From an uncultured Eubacteriales bacterium (lineage in GTDB: Bacteria > Bacillota > Clostridia > Lachnospirales > Lachnospiraceae), in contig ONSX01000023.1 in NCBI GenBank assembly GCA_900320615.1, forward strand, positions 1 to 32,464: DNA of 32,464 bases, in the 5' to 3' direction. Shown here piece by piece: positions 25,081-32,387 of this stretch. Positions within the stretch are counted from its first letter, which is position 1; each line of letters starts with the position of its first letter. The position numbers and the translations under genes are program-made. The notes beneath the pieces are model-generated. The model worked only from the letters and a program-made list of their open reading frames with translations. It was not told the origin of the DNA and did not search any database.

Positions 25081-26178
25081 ATGATCAAAAATAAGGATAT
25101 GTTTCACGGCAGTGACCTCGAGAAGGTCGAAAGAGTCTATGGCATCCCGAAGGAAAGCATCATCTGCTTCTCGGCAAATGTAAACCCGCTCGGCATTTCG
25201 CCGCGCCTCCGCGATGAGCTCTCCTCGCACGTCGACTGCATCACGTCCTACCCGGACCGCGGATATCAGGAGCTCCGGCAGGCGATCGCGGACTACTGCG
25301 GGACAGAGCCGGACTGCGTGCTCGTCGGCAACGGCTCCACGGAACTTATTTCCCTTCTTATGGAGACCCGCCGTCCGAAGAACGCGCTGATTCTCGGCCC
25401 CACTTACTCCGAGTACGAGCGCGAGATCGGCATCGCCGGGGGCCGCTGCTCCTACTATGCACTGCGCGAGGACAGGGACTTCCGGCTCGGCGTGGAAGAA
25501 TTCTGCTCCTTCCTGAATGACCGCATGGATCTCCTCGTCATCTGCAACCCGAACAACCCGACCTCATCGTACATCTCGAGGCAGGACATGCGAAAGATCC
25601 TCGACACATGCATGACGCACGGCATCTTCGTCGTCATCGATGAGACATACGCGGAATTTGCGGACGATGACGCCCACGTCTCTTCCATCCCGCTCTGCGC
25701 ATCGTACGACAACCTCGCCGTCCTCCGCGGCACCTCGAAATTCTTCGCCGCGCCGGGCCTTCGTCTCGGCTACGCCGTCACAGGAAATGAAAATATCCGC
25801 GCCGACATGCTCTCCCGCCAGAACCCGTGGTCGGTCAACTCGCTGGCTGCCGAGGCCGGAAAAATCATGTTCAAGGATAGGGACTATATCCAACAGACGA
25901 AGAAGCTCATTTCCGGCGAAAGGACACGCATCATCCACGAGATGAACTCCTGGCCATCCGTCAAGGTCTATCCGGCGCAGGCGAACTTCCTGCTCTTCAA
26001 GATCCTGACGGACGCGATCTCCGCCTTCGATCTCTTCGACATATGTATCCGCGAGCACATGATGATCCGGAACTGCGCGAGCTTCCCCTTCCTCGACGAG
26101 CACTTTGTGCGCTTCTGCTTCATGAAACCGGAGGACAACGACCGCCTGCTCGAGGTGATGAAGACCGTGCTCTGCTGA
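25081..26178 (+). CDS. PLP-dependent aminotransferase, HisC/CobD type
   Basis: Fold-type I PLP enzyme of 365 residues from the chosen ATG at 25081, preceded by AGAAGGG; an ATG eight codons earlier lacks an SD. The N-terminus FHGSDLEKVERVYG and FSANVNPLGISPRL is characteristic of the histidinol-phosphate aminotransferase / threonine-phosphate decarboxylase (CobD) branch. PLP-site motifs are VGNGSTELI, CNPNNPTS, DETYAEF and the lysine in GTSKFFAAPGLRLGYAV. The sequence alone does not decide between histidinol-phosphate, another amino acid, and threonine-phosphate; no his or cob gene is nearby. It is the only plus-strand gene in the window and ends at a 34-bp palindrome shared with the convergent GH13 gene. 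Confidence 0.88.
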   Translation: MIKNKDMFHGSDLEKVERVYGIPKESIICFSANVNPLGISPRLRDELSSHVDCITSYPDRGYQELRQAIADYCGTEPDCVLVGNGSTELISLLMETRRPKNALILGPTYSEYEREIGIAGGRCSYYALREDRDFRLGVEEFCSFLNDRMDLLVICNPNNPTSSYISRQDMRKILDTCMTHGIFVVIDETYAEFADDDAHVSSIPLCASYDNLAVLRGTSKFFAAPGLRLGYAVTGNENIRADMLSRQNPWSVNSLAAEAGKIMFKDRDYIQQTKKLISGERTRIIHEMNSWPSVKVYPAQANFLLFKILTDAISAFDLFDICIREHMMIRNCASFPFLDEHFVRFCFMKPEDNDRLLEVMKTVLC

Positions 26179-26196
26179 GGATATCCCCCTGACACG

Positions 26197-26230
26197 CGGA
26201 GAGCCCGCCGCATATGCGGCGGGCTCTCCG
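26197..26230. terminator. Perfect 34-bp GC-rich palindrome between convergent genes
   Basis: The arm CGGAGAGCCCGCCGCAT is followed directly by its exact reverse complement, centred at 26213/26214. It lies 19 bases after the aminotransferase stop and 42 bases from the GH13 stop. A hairpin this stable fits a bidirectional terminator, but neither strand has a U-tract after it. Confidence 0.65.
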
Positions 26231-26271
26231 GGAGTGCTGTGGAAAGAGGTGCAGAAAACGCAAGTCTCTTG

Positions 26272-28182
26272 TTATGCCCTCATCTTTACCGGGAACGCAA
26301 GCGCGCCTTCCGGCTCGAGCGTCAGCATGAATTCTCCTTCGCCGGAGGATTCTCCGTGCACGGTTTGTCCGAGCACGTCCTTCGTTCCCGGGACAAATTC
26401 CGCTCCAATGAGATCAAGCGGAAGCGTGATTCTCTCTTCATCTTTTGAGCTCGACACGGCGGTAACAACCGCCTCGTCCTTTCCGAGCCGCGCAAATGCG
26501 ATCACCGGGCCGTCGGCATAGAGGCAGGTCATGCCACCGTCCGTAAGCGCAGGATGTTCATTTCTCGCGCGGATCAGCATATGGTAGACGCGGTACATCT
26601 CCGTCGACTCGATGTCACGGCTCCAGGGCATCGGGAAGCGGCAGCCCTCGATCGTCTCCGTCCACCCGTCAATCTCCGCCTCATCGCCGTAGTAGATCGA
26701 CGGCGTCCCGATCATCGTGAACTGAAGGATCGCCGCGCCGATCTCGGCCTTTCTCGAGATGGCCGGGTCATTGTGGAACCGCGGCACGTCGTGGCTGTCG
26801 ATCAGATTGAACTGGTTCTGCTGCATCACGAACGGAAGACGTGCGTAGTAGTCCTTCGCCTGGCCTTCCATGTCCTCGGCACGGAGCCCCTTCGAGCACT
26901 CGCGCATCACCGCGTTCTGGCGGACATAAAAGTCAGACTCTCCATAGAACTGCCGCACGGGCCGCTCACAGGTATAATAATTCATCGGTGAATCCCACTC
27001 ATTGCCCTGCTGCCGCTCTGAGCACTCGTCCCAGTCCTCGGCGATGATGTACGCCTCCGGGTTCTCCTCGCGGATCGCCGCGCAGATCTCCGGCCACACT
27101 TTGTCCGCCATCTGAACCTCGCCGTTTCTCGCCATGACGTCTGCGACGTCGAAGCGCCAGCCATCGATGCAGTACGGCGGACGGAGCCATTTGCGGAGAA
27201 CAGAGTCCCTATCTCCGTAGAGTCTTCTCCGGAGGCTCTCCGACGTGAAATTAAGCGTCGGCAGCGTCTCGATATCCCACCAGCCCTTGTACTCGTTTGT
27301 CCCAGGCTTGAAGAAATAGTAGCCTCTCTCCTCGCTGTCCGGGTTATTGTACGCGCCCTCACTCTTGTCAAAGAACAGGCCGTCCCTGTTGAACCAGCGA
27401 TTCGCCGTCCCCGTGTGGTTGATGGAAATGTCAAGAATCACCCGCATGTCATTTTCATGAAGCGCACGGCACAGATCCGCGAACGCCTCGTCGCCTCCGA
27501 AATGCGGATCGACATGAAAGTAATCAATACAGTCGTACTTGTGCGTCGAGGGAGCCGCAAAGATCGGATTGATGTAGAGCGCCGTGACACCGAGTTTCTT
27601 CAGATACGGAATCTTCTCCTTGATTCCCTGGAGATCGCCCCCGAAGAAATCCATGCAGTGACCCTTCTCCCACGGGAGCGGCTTATCCTCCCAGTGCTTC
27701 ATGTGAATGGGTTTGTCGCCAAAGTAAATGTACTCGTCATCCTTCACGTCATTGGACGGGTCACCGTTCGCGAAGCGCTCCGGAAAAATCTGATAGAAGA
27801 CGGCATGCTTCACCCACTCCGGCTGATGATAATTTCCGAGCAGCACGAAGCTCGTGCTGTGGTTCGGCGTATAGGTCGTGATCCCGCGCTGCGTGTAAAA
27901 ATAATTTCTCTCATCCGTCACAAGAAGGAACCTGTACTCGAGGCGCGGCTCCTGCATCCCGAGGGTTGCCCGGTAATAGACGAGACCGCCTTTTACTTCT
28001 TCCCTTTTCATTTCGTCATAGCGCTGTCCGCCGTTCTGGCGCGACCAGATCATGACATGCCTCACCGGACTGTCTGCAAGCATGCGGACCCCGATCGTCA
28101 CCTTCTCGCCGATCGCCGGCGCAGCCTTGCTCACAAAAAGTTCCGAGCCGTCACTGTACACACTCTGAAGCCATTTTTCCAT
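26272..28182 (-). CDS. Glycoside hydrolase family 13 (neopullulanase / maltodextrin-degrading type)
   Basis: Predicted intracellular alpha-glucan hydrolase of 636 residues, no signal peptide. An N-terminal beta domain (about 1-120) precedes the catalytic barrel. GH13 regions are visible: DISINHTG, nucleophile D345 in GWRFDVAD, acid/base E382 in IIAEDWDE, and D465 in IDSHDVPRF; a C-terminal beta domain ends the protein. The N-domain and the YQIFPERFANGD segment place it with cyclomaltodextrinase/neopullulanase/maltogenic amylase enzymes. It would break malto-oligosaccharides together with MalQ. A strong promoter and LacI-like operator lie 145-195 bp upstream; TAAGGAGAG precedes the ATG. Confidence 0.92.
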   Translation of the reverse strand: MEKWLQSVYSDGSELFVSKAAPAIGEKVTIGVRMLADSPVRHVMIWSRQNGGQRYDEMKREEVKGGLVYYRATLGMQEPRLEYRFLLVTDERNYFYTQRGITTYTPNHSTSFVLLGNYHQPEWVKHAVFYQIFPERFANGDPSNDVKDDEYIYFGDKPIHMKHWEDKPLPWEKGHCMDFFGGDLQGIKEKIPYLKKLGVTALYINPIFAAPSTHKYDCIDYFHVDPHFGGDEAFADLCRALHENDMRVILDISINHTGTANRWFNRDGLFFDKSEGAYNNPDSEERGYYFFKPGTNEYKGWWDIETLPTLNFTSESLRRRLYGDRDSVLRKWLRPPYCIDGWRFDVADVMARNGEVQMADKVWPEICAAIREENPEAYIIAEDWDECSERQQGNEWDSPMNYYTCERPVRQFYGESDFYVRQNAVMRECSKGLRAEDMEGQAKDYYARLPFVMQQNQFNLIDSHDVPRFHNDPAISRKAEIGAAILQFTMIGTPSIYYGDEAEIDGWTETIEGCRFPMPWSRDIESTEMYRVYHMLIRARNEHPALTDGGMTCLYADGPVIAFARLGKDEAVVTAVSSSKDEERITLPLDLIGAEFVPGTKDVLGQTVHGESSGEGEFMLTLEPEGALAFPVKMRA

Positions 28183-28325
28183 ATCAGACTCTCCTTACAT
28201 TCCGTATATTCCATCCGGGAATGACTGCCGCACACCAGCAGCTCCCGGGCACAGTTCGGGATGCCTGCACATCGCCGGCCCCTGGAAGCAGTCCGCTGCC
28301 AATGTGCGTGCGGCACCTTTCTTTT

Positions 28326-28339
28326 TGGAAATGTTTCCA
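28326..28339 (-). promoter_or_regulatory. LacI-family-like operator at the GH13 promoter
   Basis: Perfect 14-bp palindrome TGGAAATGTTTCCA. Symmetric AAA-NN-TTT half-sites of this kind are typical of LacI-family sugar repressors; it departs from the CcpA cre consensus at several positions. It begins about three bases downstream of the predicted transcription start, where binding would block initiation. Confidence 0.6.
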
Positions 28340-28348
28340 TGCCACGTC

Positions 28349-28377
28349 ATTATACGAAATTGAGGCCCCTTCTTCAA
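28349..28377 (-). promoter_or_regulatory. Sigma-A promoter of the GH13 gene
   Basis: Minus strand TTGAAG (28377-28372), 17-bp spacer, perfect TATAAT (28354-28349). Start near 28342 gives a 5' leader of about 160 nt, in which I see small GC-rich stem-loops but no recognisable riboswitch. The -35 lies 25 bases past the nfo stop codon. Confidence 0.8.
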
Positions 28378-28401
28378 GAACCTTTTGCGGCGTTTCCCAG
28401 C

Positions 28402-29256
28402 TCATCTATATCTTTCTGCGTTCTTCTCCCATCCGCGAACCTCTGCAATCTCCTTCACATAGCCCGCGCGTTCATTCGGCGTCTCGAGGATAAACGGCCG
28501 TCCATCAAGCAGCGGATGCGTCACAACGCGCCGAAGAGCCTCCTCTCCGATGCACCCCTCGCCGAGTTTCTCGTGGCGATCCTTGTGTGAGCCGCACGTA
28601 TTTTTCGAGTCGTTCAAATGGACCGCCTTCAGGTTATGAAGTCCGATGATCCGATCAAATTCAGCCAGTACGCCATCAAGGTCACCGACAATATCATAGC
28701 CTGCGTCCCACACGTGGCAAGTGTCAAAACACACGCCGACCCTCGCCCTCTTGTCCTCATCCACACGGTCAAGAATACTCCGGATCTCCTCAAATGTCCT
28801 TCCGATCTCCGTCCCCTTGCCGGCCATCGTCTCAAGGAGCACCGTCGTGCTCTGATCCGGAGTAATGTAGCGGTTCAGGATCTCCGCAATCCGGTCTATG
28901 CATGCCTCTCTGTCCTGCTTTAGTGAATTGCCCGGATGAAAATTAAAGAAATTTCCGGGAAGCATTTCCATCTTCCCAAGATCCTCCGAGAAGCACTCCT
29001 CGGCATATTCCCTGGCCCGGTCCTTGTCTGAACACAGATTCATCGTATACGGAGCATGCGCGACGAGAGCTGCGAACGCGTGCTCTCTGAGAAAAACATT
29101 CAGCGCCTCCACATCTGCAGAATCCAGTTCCTTCACCCGGCCTCCCCGTGGATTGCGTGTAAAGAACGCGAATGTATCTCCGCCCATGGAAAGCATCTCA
29201 TTGCCCATGGCCGCAAACCCCTTTGAAATTGACAGGTGACAGCCAATATGAATCAT
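28402..29256 (-). CDS. nfo: Endonuclease IV (AP endonuclease)
   Basis: Zinc-dependent AP endonuclease for base excision repair, 284 residues from the ATG at 29256 (MIHIGCHLSISKGF), chosen for its strong AAGGAGGG; an open frame of 31 further codons upstream overlaps the preceding gene and lacks similarity. Metal-ligand motifs are all present: AHAPYTMN, FNFHPG, LLETMAGKG, CFDTCHVWDAGYD, VHLNDSK, GSHKDRHEKLGEG and ILETP. Length is normal. The start overlaps the stop of the phosphatase gene (ATGA), so the two are cotranslated. Confidence 0.95.
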   Translation of the reverse strand: MIHIGCHLSISKGFAAMGNEMLSMGGDTFAFFTRNPRGGRVKELDSADVEALNVFLREHAFAALVAHAPYTMNLCSDKDRAREYAEECFSEDLGKMEMLPGNFFNFHPGNSLKQDREACIDRIAEILNRYITPDQSTTVLLETMAGKGTEIGRTFEEIRSILDRVDEDKRARVGVCFDTCHVWDAGYDIVGDLDGVLAEFDRIIGLHNLKAVHLNDSKNTCGSHKDRHEKLGEGCIGEEALRRVVTHPLLDGRPFILETPNERAGYVKEIAEVRGWEKNAERYR

Positions 29257-29753
29257 ATCTTTCCCTCCTTTTTCCGGCAGGCATCCAGAAGCCCGCGGCA
29301 GCCTTCGTATGCGTCTCTCCAAGTCGCATTGAAGTCCCGCGTATACCACGGGTCAGACACCTCTCCCGGCCGGCTTGTGTAATTCATAAGGAGTGACAGC
29401 TTCCTGTACGGATCGCCGCCCAGGATTCTCTGCATATCCTGCATATTTTCCGCATCCATGCCGATGATCCGGTCATAGTGCGCATAATCACTCCTCTTGA
29501 GAAGGCACGCCCGCTTAGCGGCCACGCCGAGCTCATTTCCCGGAATACCGATCCCGTGCTCCATGAGCACGCGCCTTGCCGGCGGATAGACCGGATTCCC
29601 GGTTCCGTTCCATATCTCCTCACTCGTCGTGGCCGCCGATGCGATCTCAAACTCGTCCCCGCACTGTGCCTTTCGGACCAGGTCCTTCATGATAAACTCA
29701 CACATCGGGCTGCGGCAGATATTGCCGTGGCAGACAAAAAGTATTCTTGTCAT
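29253..29753 (-). CDS. Low-molecular-weight protein-tyrosine phosphatase
   Basis: Cytoplasmic phosphatase of 166 residues. The P-loop CHGNICRSPM near residue 8 gives the CX5R active site (Cys8, Arg14), and the general acid Asp is in VSDPWYTRDF. This is the classical LMW-PTP/arsenate reductase-like fold; in Firmicutes such enzymes dephosphorylate tyrosine kinase substrates, though no capsule or kinase gene is in the window. AAGGG precedes the ATG. Its last four bases overlap nfo, an uncommon partner. Upstream is the ~900-bp non-coding region, and no clear promoter was found. Confidence 0.93.
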   Translation of the reverse strand: MTRILFVCHGNICRSPMCEFIMKDLVRKAQCGDEFEIASAATTSEEIWNGTGNPVYPPARRVLMEHGIGIPGNELGVAAKRACLLKRSDYAHYDRIIGMDAENMQDMQRILGGDPYRKLSLLMNYTSRPGEVSDPWYTRDFNATWRDAYEGCRGLLDACRKKEGKI

Positions 29754-29854
29754 AGAAAATTCCCTTCCTCAGATGCCGCAAAGTGCCGTGTTCTGCGCTC
29801 TTTTGCGGGTTTTCTTCTTCTCTTTCAAATGTACACCATAAGCCGAAAATTCCG

Positions 29855-30042
29855 GTAGTAAGGTCTTGGGCTGCAGTGTACGGCAGGCTTCCGTAGCTAA
29901 AACGTAGTAAAACCGGCCCGCTTTACTACCGAAAAACGAGGCACGGCATTATGCGGCAAAATGTGTCAGCGGGCGTCCACGCATACCCGTTTTTCGGAGA
30001 ATTTTTTGATTTTATCTCCGGTCCTTTCGTAGTATTTACTAC
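29855..30042. other. Cluster of GTAGTA inverted repeats and a nested stem-loop (possible RNA or multi-site operator)
   Basis: Non-coding stretch with repeated GTAGTAA motifs: 29855-29861; 29904-29911 facing an inverted copy at 29922-29929; and a tight inverted pair GTAGTA-TT-TACTAC at 30029-30042. Within it, CCGAAAAACG (29929-29938) pairs perfectly with CGTTTTTCGG (29988-29997), and inside that TATGCG (29950-29955) pairs with CGCATA (29980-29985), giving a nested two-stem hairpin followed on the plus strand by AGAATTTTTT. It could be a small structured RNA with terminator or a set of regulator sites for the upstream edge of the phosphatase-nfo operon. Neither is proven. Confidence 0.4.
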
Positions 30043-30197
30043 CTGAAATCAGCGGGTGCCCGGAAGCGGCAATGGACGGCAGGATGTGGTATACTGCGGA
30101 CATTCAAGGGCCGTTTTCCAAGAGGGAAAAATGCCGACCTGGCAAATGTACATTTTTTTATCTGTTTTTTCAGTTTACCATGATACCGGAGACGACA

Positions 30198-30245
30198 AAA
30201 GACCCGGGAAGCATTTGCACAATCGCATCTGCCTTCCGGGTCTTT
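30198..30245. terminator. Inverted repeat in the intergenic region, possible terminator
   Basis: AAAGACCCGGGAAG (30198-30211) pairs with CTTCCGGGTCTTT (30233-30245) over 13 bp with one bulged G and a 21-nt loop. T-runs on both sides are short (TTTCT plus strand, CTTTT minus strand). No coding gene ends here, so it may terminate an unrecognised transcript or be a leftover of a lost gene. Confidence 0.45.
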
Positions 30246-30297
30246 CTGATCTACATAATACTTCTGATCTATATGATCCTTCTGGTCACATTCATCC
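30244..30297. repeat. Three imperfect 18-bp tandem repeats
   Basis: Units start TTCTGATCTACATAATAC, TTCTGATCTATATGATCC and TTCTGGTCACATTCATCC. The first two differ at four positions, the third is more diverged. An 18-bp unit would encode a hexapeptide repeat (DQKDHI-like on the minus strand), but no supported gene runs through it. It abuts the hairpin at 30198-30245. Confidence 0.6.
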
Positions 30298-30511
30298 AGT
30301 CTATAAATGCTAATCTGAAACTGAGCCATTGTACAAAACCGCATCTCGCCTTGCTATTCAGCCAAGTATACCGCCATACTCTTCTGTATTCAGCAAAGTT
30401 TCGTGACATCTTGCGATACTTTAACCAAATCGCGCTACATTCGTCTTCAAACAAGTGATTTTCTTTTATCACCGCCGATATTTTGCATATATTTCAGTTT
30501 TTTACTATTGG

Positions 30512-30640
30512 CAAGCAGTGCTTTCCGGTACCGGAAAGCACAAAACGCTTGTTGAAGGGTAGCCCCCAATCCCCCAGAACTGACCGCAAGGCGATCAGGG
30601 TTCGCACCCACTTTCGTGAGTGCTAAGTACTTCTGCATTC
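30512..30640. other. Palindrome plus C-rich segment resembling a mobilisation origin remnant
   Basis: A perfect 24-bp palindrome (30518-30541; arm GTGCTTTCCGGT) is flanked by CAAGC (30512-30516) and GCTTG (30546-30550). Next comes a C-rich stretch, GTAGCCCCCAATCCCCC, and a short hairpin CTGA-c-CGC-aag-GCG-a-TCAG. The order long palindrome, C-rich nick-like motif and secondary hairpins recalls oriT regions of mobilisable elements of gut Firmicutes. No relaxase, integrase or attachment repeat is present, so at most this is a scar. Functional assignment is an inference from layout alone. Confidence 0.3.
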
Positions 30641-30647
30641 TGCAGAA

Positions 30648-30695
30648 ATAAAAAAAGACGGGTGAACAACACTCATTAGAATGCCATTCACCCGT
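30648..30695 (-). terminator. Intrinsic terminator of the ferredoxin-FprA-rubredoxin operon
   Basis: Minus strand ACGGGTGAA / TTCACCCGT form a 9-bp perfect stem with a 20-nt loop, followed by CTTTTTTTATT. It is placed four bases after the stop of the 35-codon ORF that follows rubredoxin, marking the end of the transcript. Confidence 0.85.
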
Positions 30696-30699
30696 TTGA

Positions 30700-30807
30700 T
30701 CATCTGGTCTGTTCTTTTGTTTTGTTCTGATCTTTCCGATGCTGTTCTTCATCGATTTTCAGGAACCAGTCAATATCCTGTTTTGCAATCTGATAAAACA
30801 TCATCAT
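30700..30807 (-). CDS. Small ORF (35 aa) at the end of the rubredoxin operon
   Basis: Begins with three ATG codons, [17 protein letters not shown], and ends with a charged, Lys/Gln/Glu-rich tail. The first ATG overlaps the rubredoxin stop as TAATG, which permits translational reinitiation; no separate SD is visible. It fills exactly the space between rubredoxin and the terminator. The first half could form an amphipathic helix. I recognise no family; it may be a genuine small protein or the remnant of a longer gene. Confidence 0.4.
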   Translation of the reverse strand: MMMFYQIAKQDIDWFLKIDEEQHRKDQNKTKEQTR

Positions 30808-30965
30808 TATATTTTCTCAAACATATCTTTGCTGACGCCGCATACCGGGCAGGTCCAGTCATCCGGAATATCTTCAAAAGCTGTTCCGGGTGCAATCCCG
30901 CTGTCAGGATCTCCCACCTCAGGATCGTAAATATAACCACAAGGTCCACACTGATATTTGTCCAT
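30807..30965 (-). CDS. Rubredoxin
   Basis: Small iron-sulfur-free electron carrier of 52 residues with one Fe held by four cysteines, in [15 protein letters not shown] and [13 protein letters not shown]. The ATG at 30965 gives [15 protein letters not shown], the usual rubredoxin N-terminus, with AAAGGG eight bases upstream; the frame stays open 17 codons further into the fprA end, without similarity. It lies five bases after fprA. Rubredoxin is the known electron donor to flavodiiron proteins in clostridia, so this pair forms an O2-reducing chain. Confidence 0.97.
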   Translation of the reverse strand: MDKYQCGPCGYIYDPEVGDPDSGIAPGTAFEDIPDDWTCPVCGVSKDMFEKI

Positions 30966-30970
30966 TTTAT

Positions 30971-32140
30971 TTACCCTTTCATTTGCATGGTTCTCATTTC
31001 TTCTTCCGGATTCCATAAAGATCTCACATTTTCGTCGATCACCTCAAACCCCGCATTCTTTAATTCGGCCTGTAACAGTTTTACACTTTCACCGCTCCAG
31101 CCATAGCAACCAAAGGCAGCTGCCTTTTTGTTCTTAAACTTCAGCTGCTTCAGAAATTCTAACCAGCCGGCCACAGAAGAAAGATAACTGTTGGAGACAG
31201 TCGGCGAACCAACTGCTATTGCCTTGGATTTGAACACTTCCGTCATCACTTCATTCTTATCAGATTTTGCGATGTTAAATACCTTTACCACCGTCTCAGG
31301 GCTCTGTCTGTGAATCTCATCCGCAATCTTGTGGGCGATCTTAGCGGTTCCTTCCCACATCGTGTCGTACGCGATCGTCACCTGATTTTCCTGATAAGCA
31401 TTCGCCCATGCAGCATATTTCTCTACGATCTGCAGCGGATTTTCTCTCCAGATCGCACCATGGGAAGGAGCAATCATGTCAAACGTCAGGTTGAATCCGG
31501 TGATCTCTTCCAGTTTTTTGGTCAGAACTGGTGCAAATGGGTTCAGGATATTGGCGAAATATTTCATTGCTTCTTTGTTCAGCAGACACTGATCTGCCTT
31601 GTCATTGAACAGTTCCTCAACGGCATAGTGCTGACCAAAGGCATCATTCGAGAAGAGAATATTATCTCCAGTCATAAAAGTTGCCATAGAATCCGGCCAA
31701 TGCAGCATACGCATTTCAACAAATACCAGCTTCTTTCCATTGCCAATATCTACGGAATCACCGGTTTTGACCACATGGAAGTTCCAGCCACGCTTTCCGT
31801 ACTGACCTTCAATACTCTTTACTGCATTTGCTGTACAGTAGATCGGTGTGCCTGGAATCTCATCCATCAATGCTGTAAGAGATCCGGAGTGATCGCACTC
31901 GCCATGATTTGCAACAATGAAATTGATCTTCTTGAGGTCGATCTCCTTTTTCAGATTCTCAACGAAATCAAATCTGTGTGGTGTCCATACAGTGTCGACC
32001 AAAACGGTTTTCTCTTCCTCGATCAAGTATGCATTCTGGCTTGATCCATTTTTAATTGAGTAGTCATCTCCATGAAAGCTCTCAAGTTCCCAATCGATAT
32101 ATCCGACCCAACTGACATTCCCCTTTATATGTTTTCTCAT
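30971..32140 (-). CDS. Class A flavodiiron protein (FprA-type O2/NO reductase)
   Basis: Cytoplasmic protein of 389 residues that reduces O2 to water (or NO to N2O) and protects anaerobes. The N-terminal metallo-beta-lactamase-like domain holds the complete di-iron ligand set H79, E81, D83, H84 ([10 protein letters not shown]), H147 (LHWPDSM), D166 (SNDAFGQH) and H227 (APSHGAIW). A C-terminal flavodoxin domain (from about residue 252, [16 protein letters not shown]) binds FMN, with [12 protein letters not shown] and FGCYGWSGE as further FMN-loop motifs. AAGGAG precedes the ATG. The gene is about 42% G+C, well below the upstream genes. Confidence 0.96.
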   Translation of the reverse strand: MRKHIKGNVSWVGYIDWELESFHGDDYSIKNGSSQNAYLIEEEKTVLVDTVWTPHRFDFVENLKKEIDLKKINFIVANHGECDHSGSLTALMDEIPGTPIYCTANAVKSIEGQYGKRGWNFHVVKTGDSVDIGNGKKLVFVEMRMLHWPDSMATFMTGDNILFSNDAFGQHYAVEELFNDKADQCLLNKEAMKYFANILNPFAPVLTKKLEEITGFNLTFDMIAPSHGAIWRENPLQIVEKYAAWANAYQENQVTIAYDTMWEGTAKIAHKIADEIHRQSPETVVKVFNIAKSDKNEVMTEVFKSKAIAVGSPTVSNSYLSSVAGWLEFLKQLKFKNKKAAAFGCYGWSGESVKLLQAELKNAGFEVIDENVRSLWNPEEEMRTMQMKG

Positions 32141-32151
32141 GCCCGTTCTCC

Positions 32152-32337
32152 TTATGCCTCTTCAATAGCACCGACTGGGCATCCGCTCATGGCATCTGCT
32201 GCAGCTGCCTCATTTTCTGCAGCAACCTCTTCTGCGATTGCTTCAGCTACCCCTTCATCCGTCATATGGAATACTTCAGGGCATGTTCCTGCACAAAGGC
32301 CACATCCGATACATCCGTCATTTACTCTGTATTTCAT
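32152..32337 (-). CDS. Ferredoxin, single [4Fe-4S] type
   Basis: Acidic electron carrier of 61 residues. Cysteines are C9, C12, C15, C19 (CIGCGLCAGTCP) and C53 (GCPVGAI). With only one remote Cys-Pro, one cluster (C9, C12, C15, C53) is expected and C19 is left free, as in monocluster ferredoxins. The ATG at 32337 was chosen for its GGAGG nine bases upstream; a TTG three codons earlier lies against that SD. A middle stretch is very Ala/Glu-rich. It is the first gene of the unit with the flavodiiron protein and rubredoxin and could feed electrons to them. Confidence 0.93.
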   Translation of the reverse strand: MKYRVNDGCIGCGLCAGTCPEVFHMTDEGVAEAIAEEVAAENEAAAADAMSGCPVGAIEEA

Positions 32338-32360
32338 AGTTTTCAACCTCCGTTTTTTTG

Positions 32361-32366
32361 ATTATA
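32361..32366 (-). promoter_or_regulatory. Possible -10 box upstream of ferredoxin
   Basis: Minus strand TATAAT, 24 bases before the ferredoxin ATG, in the 50-bp gap behind enolase. No good -35 is seen at 16-18 bp. With no terminator between the genes, transcription from eno may also run into this operon. Confidence 0.35.
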
Positions 32367-32387
32367 TCTACTCTTTAACTGATGTTG

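Noticed and set aside
28183-28348. Small ORFs in the GH13 leader
   Set aside because: Short minus-strand frames begin in the operator region but lack an SD, and their residues match no family.
30072-30458. 128-codon plus-strand frame with a membrane-like segment
   Set aside because: The hydrophobic stretch is produced by the 18-bp tandem repeats and a hairpin; there is no SD and no family similarity.
29754-30647. CRISPR array or tRNA/ncRNA gene of a known class
   Set aside because: Repeats are not regularly spaced with unique spacers, and no cloverleaf, tmRNA or SRP RNA pattern was seen.
30447-30752. 101-codon minus-strand frame across the palindrome and C-rich segment
   Set aside because: It runs through the operon terminator and the palindrome, which are better explanations of this DNA; no RBS was seen.
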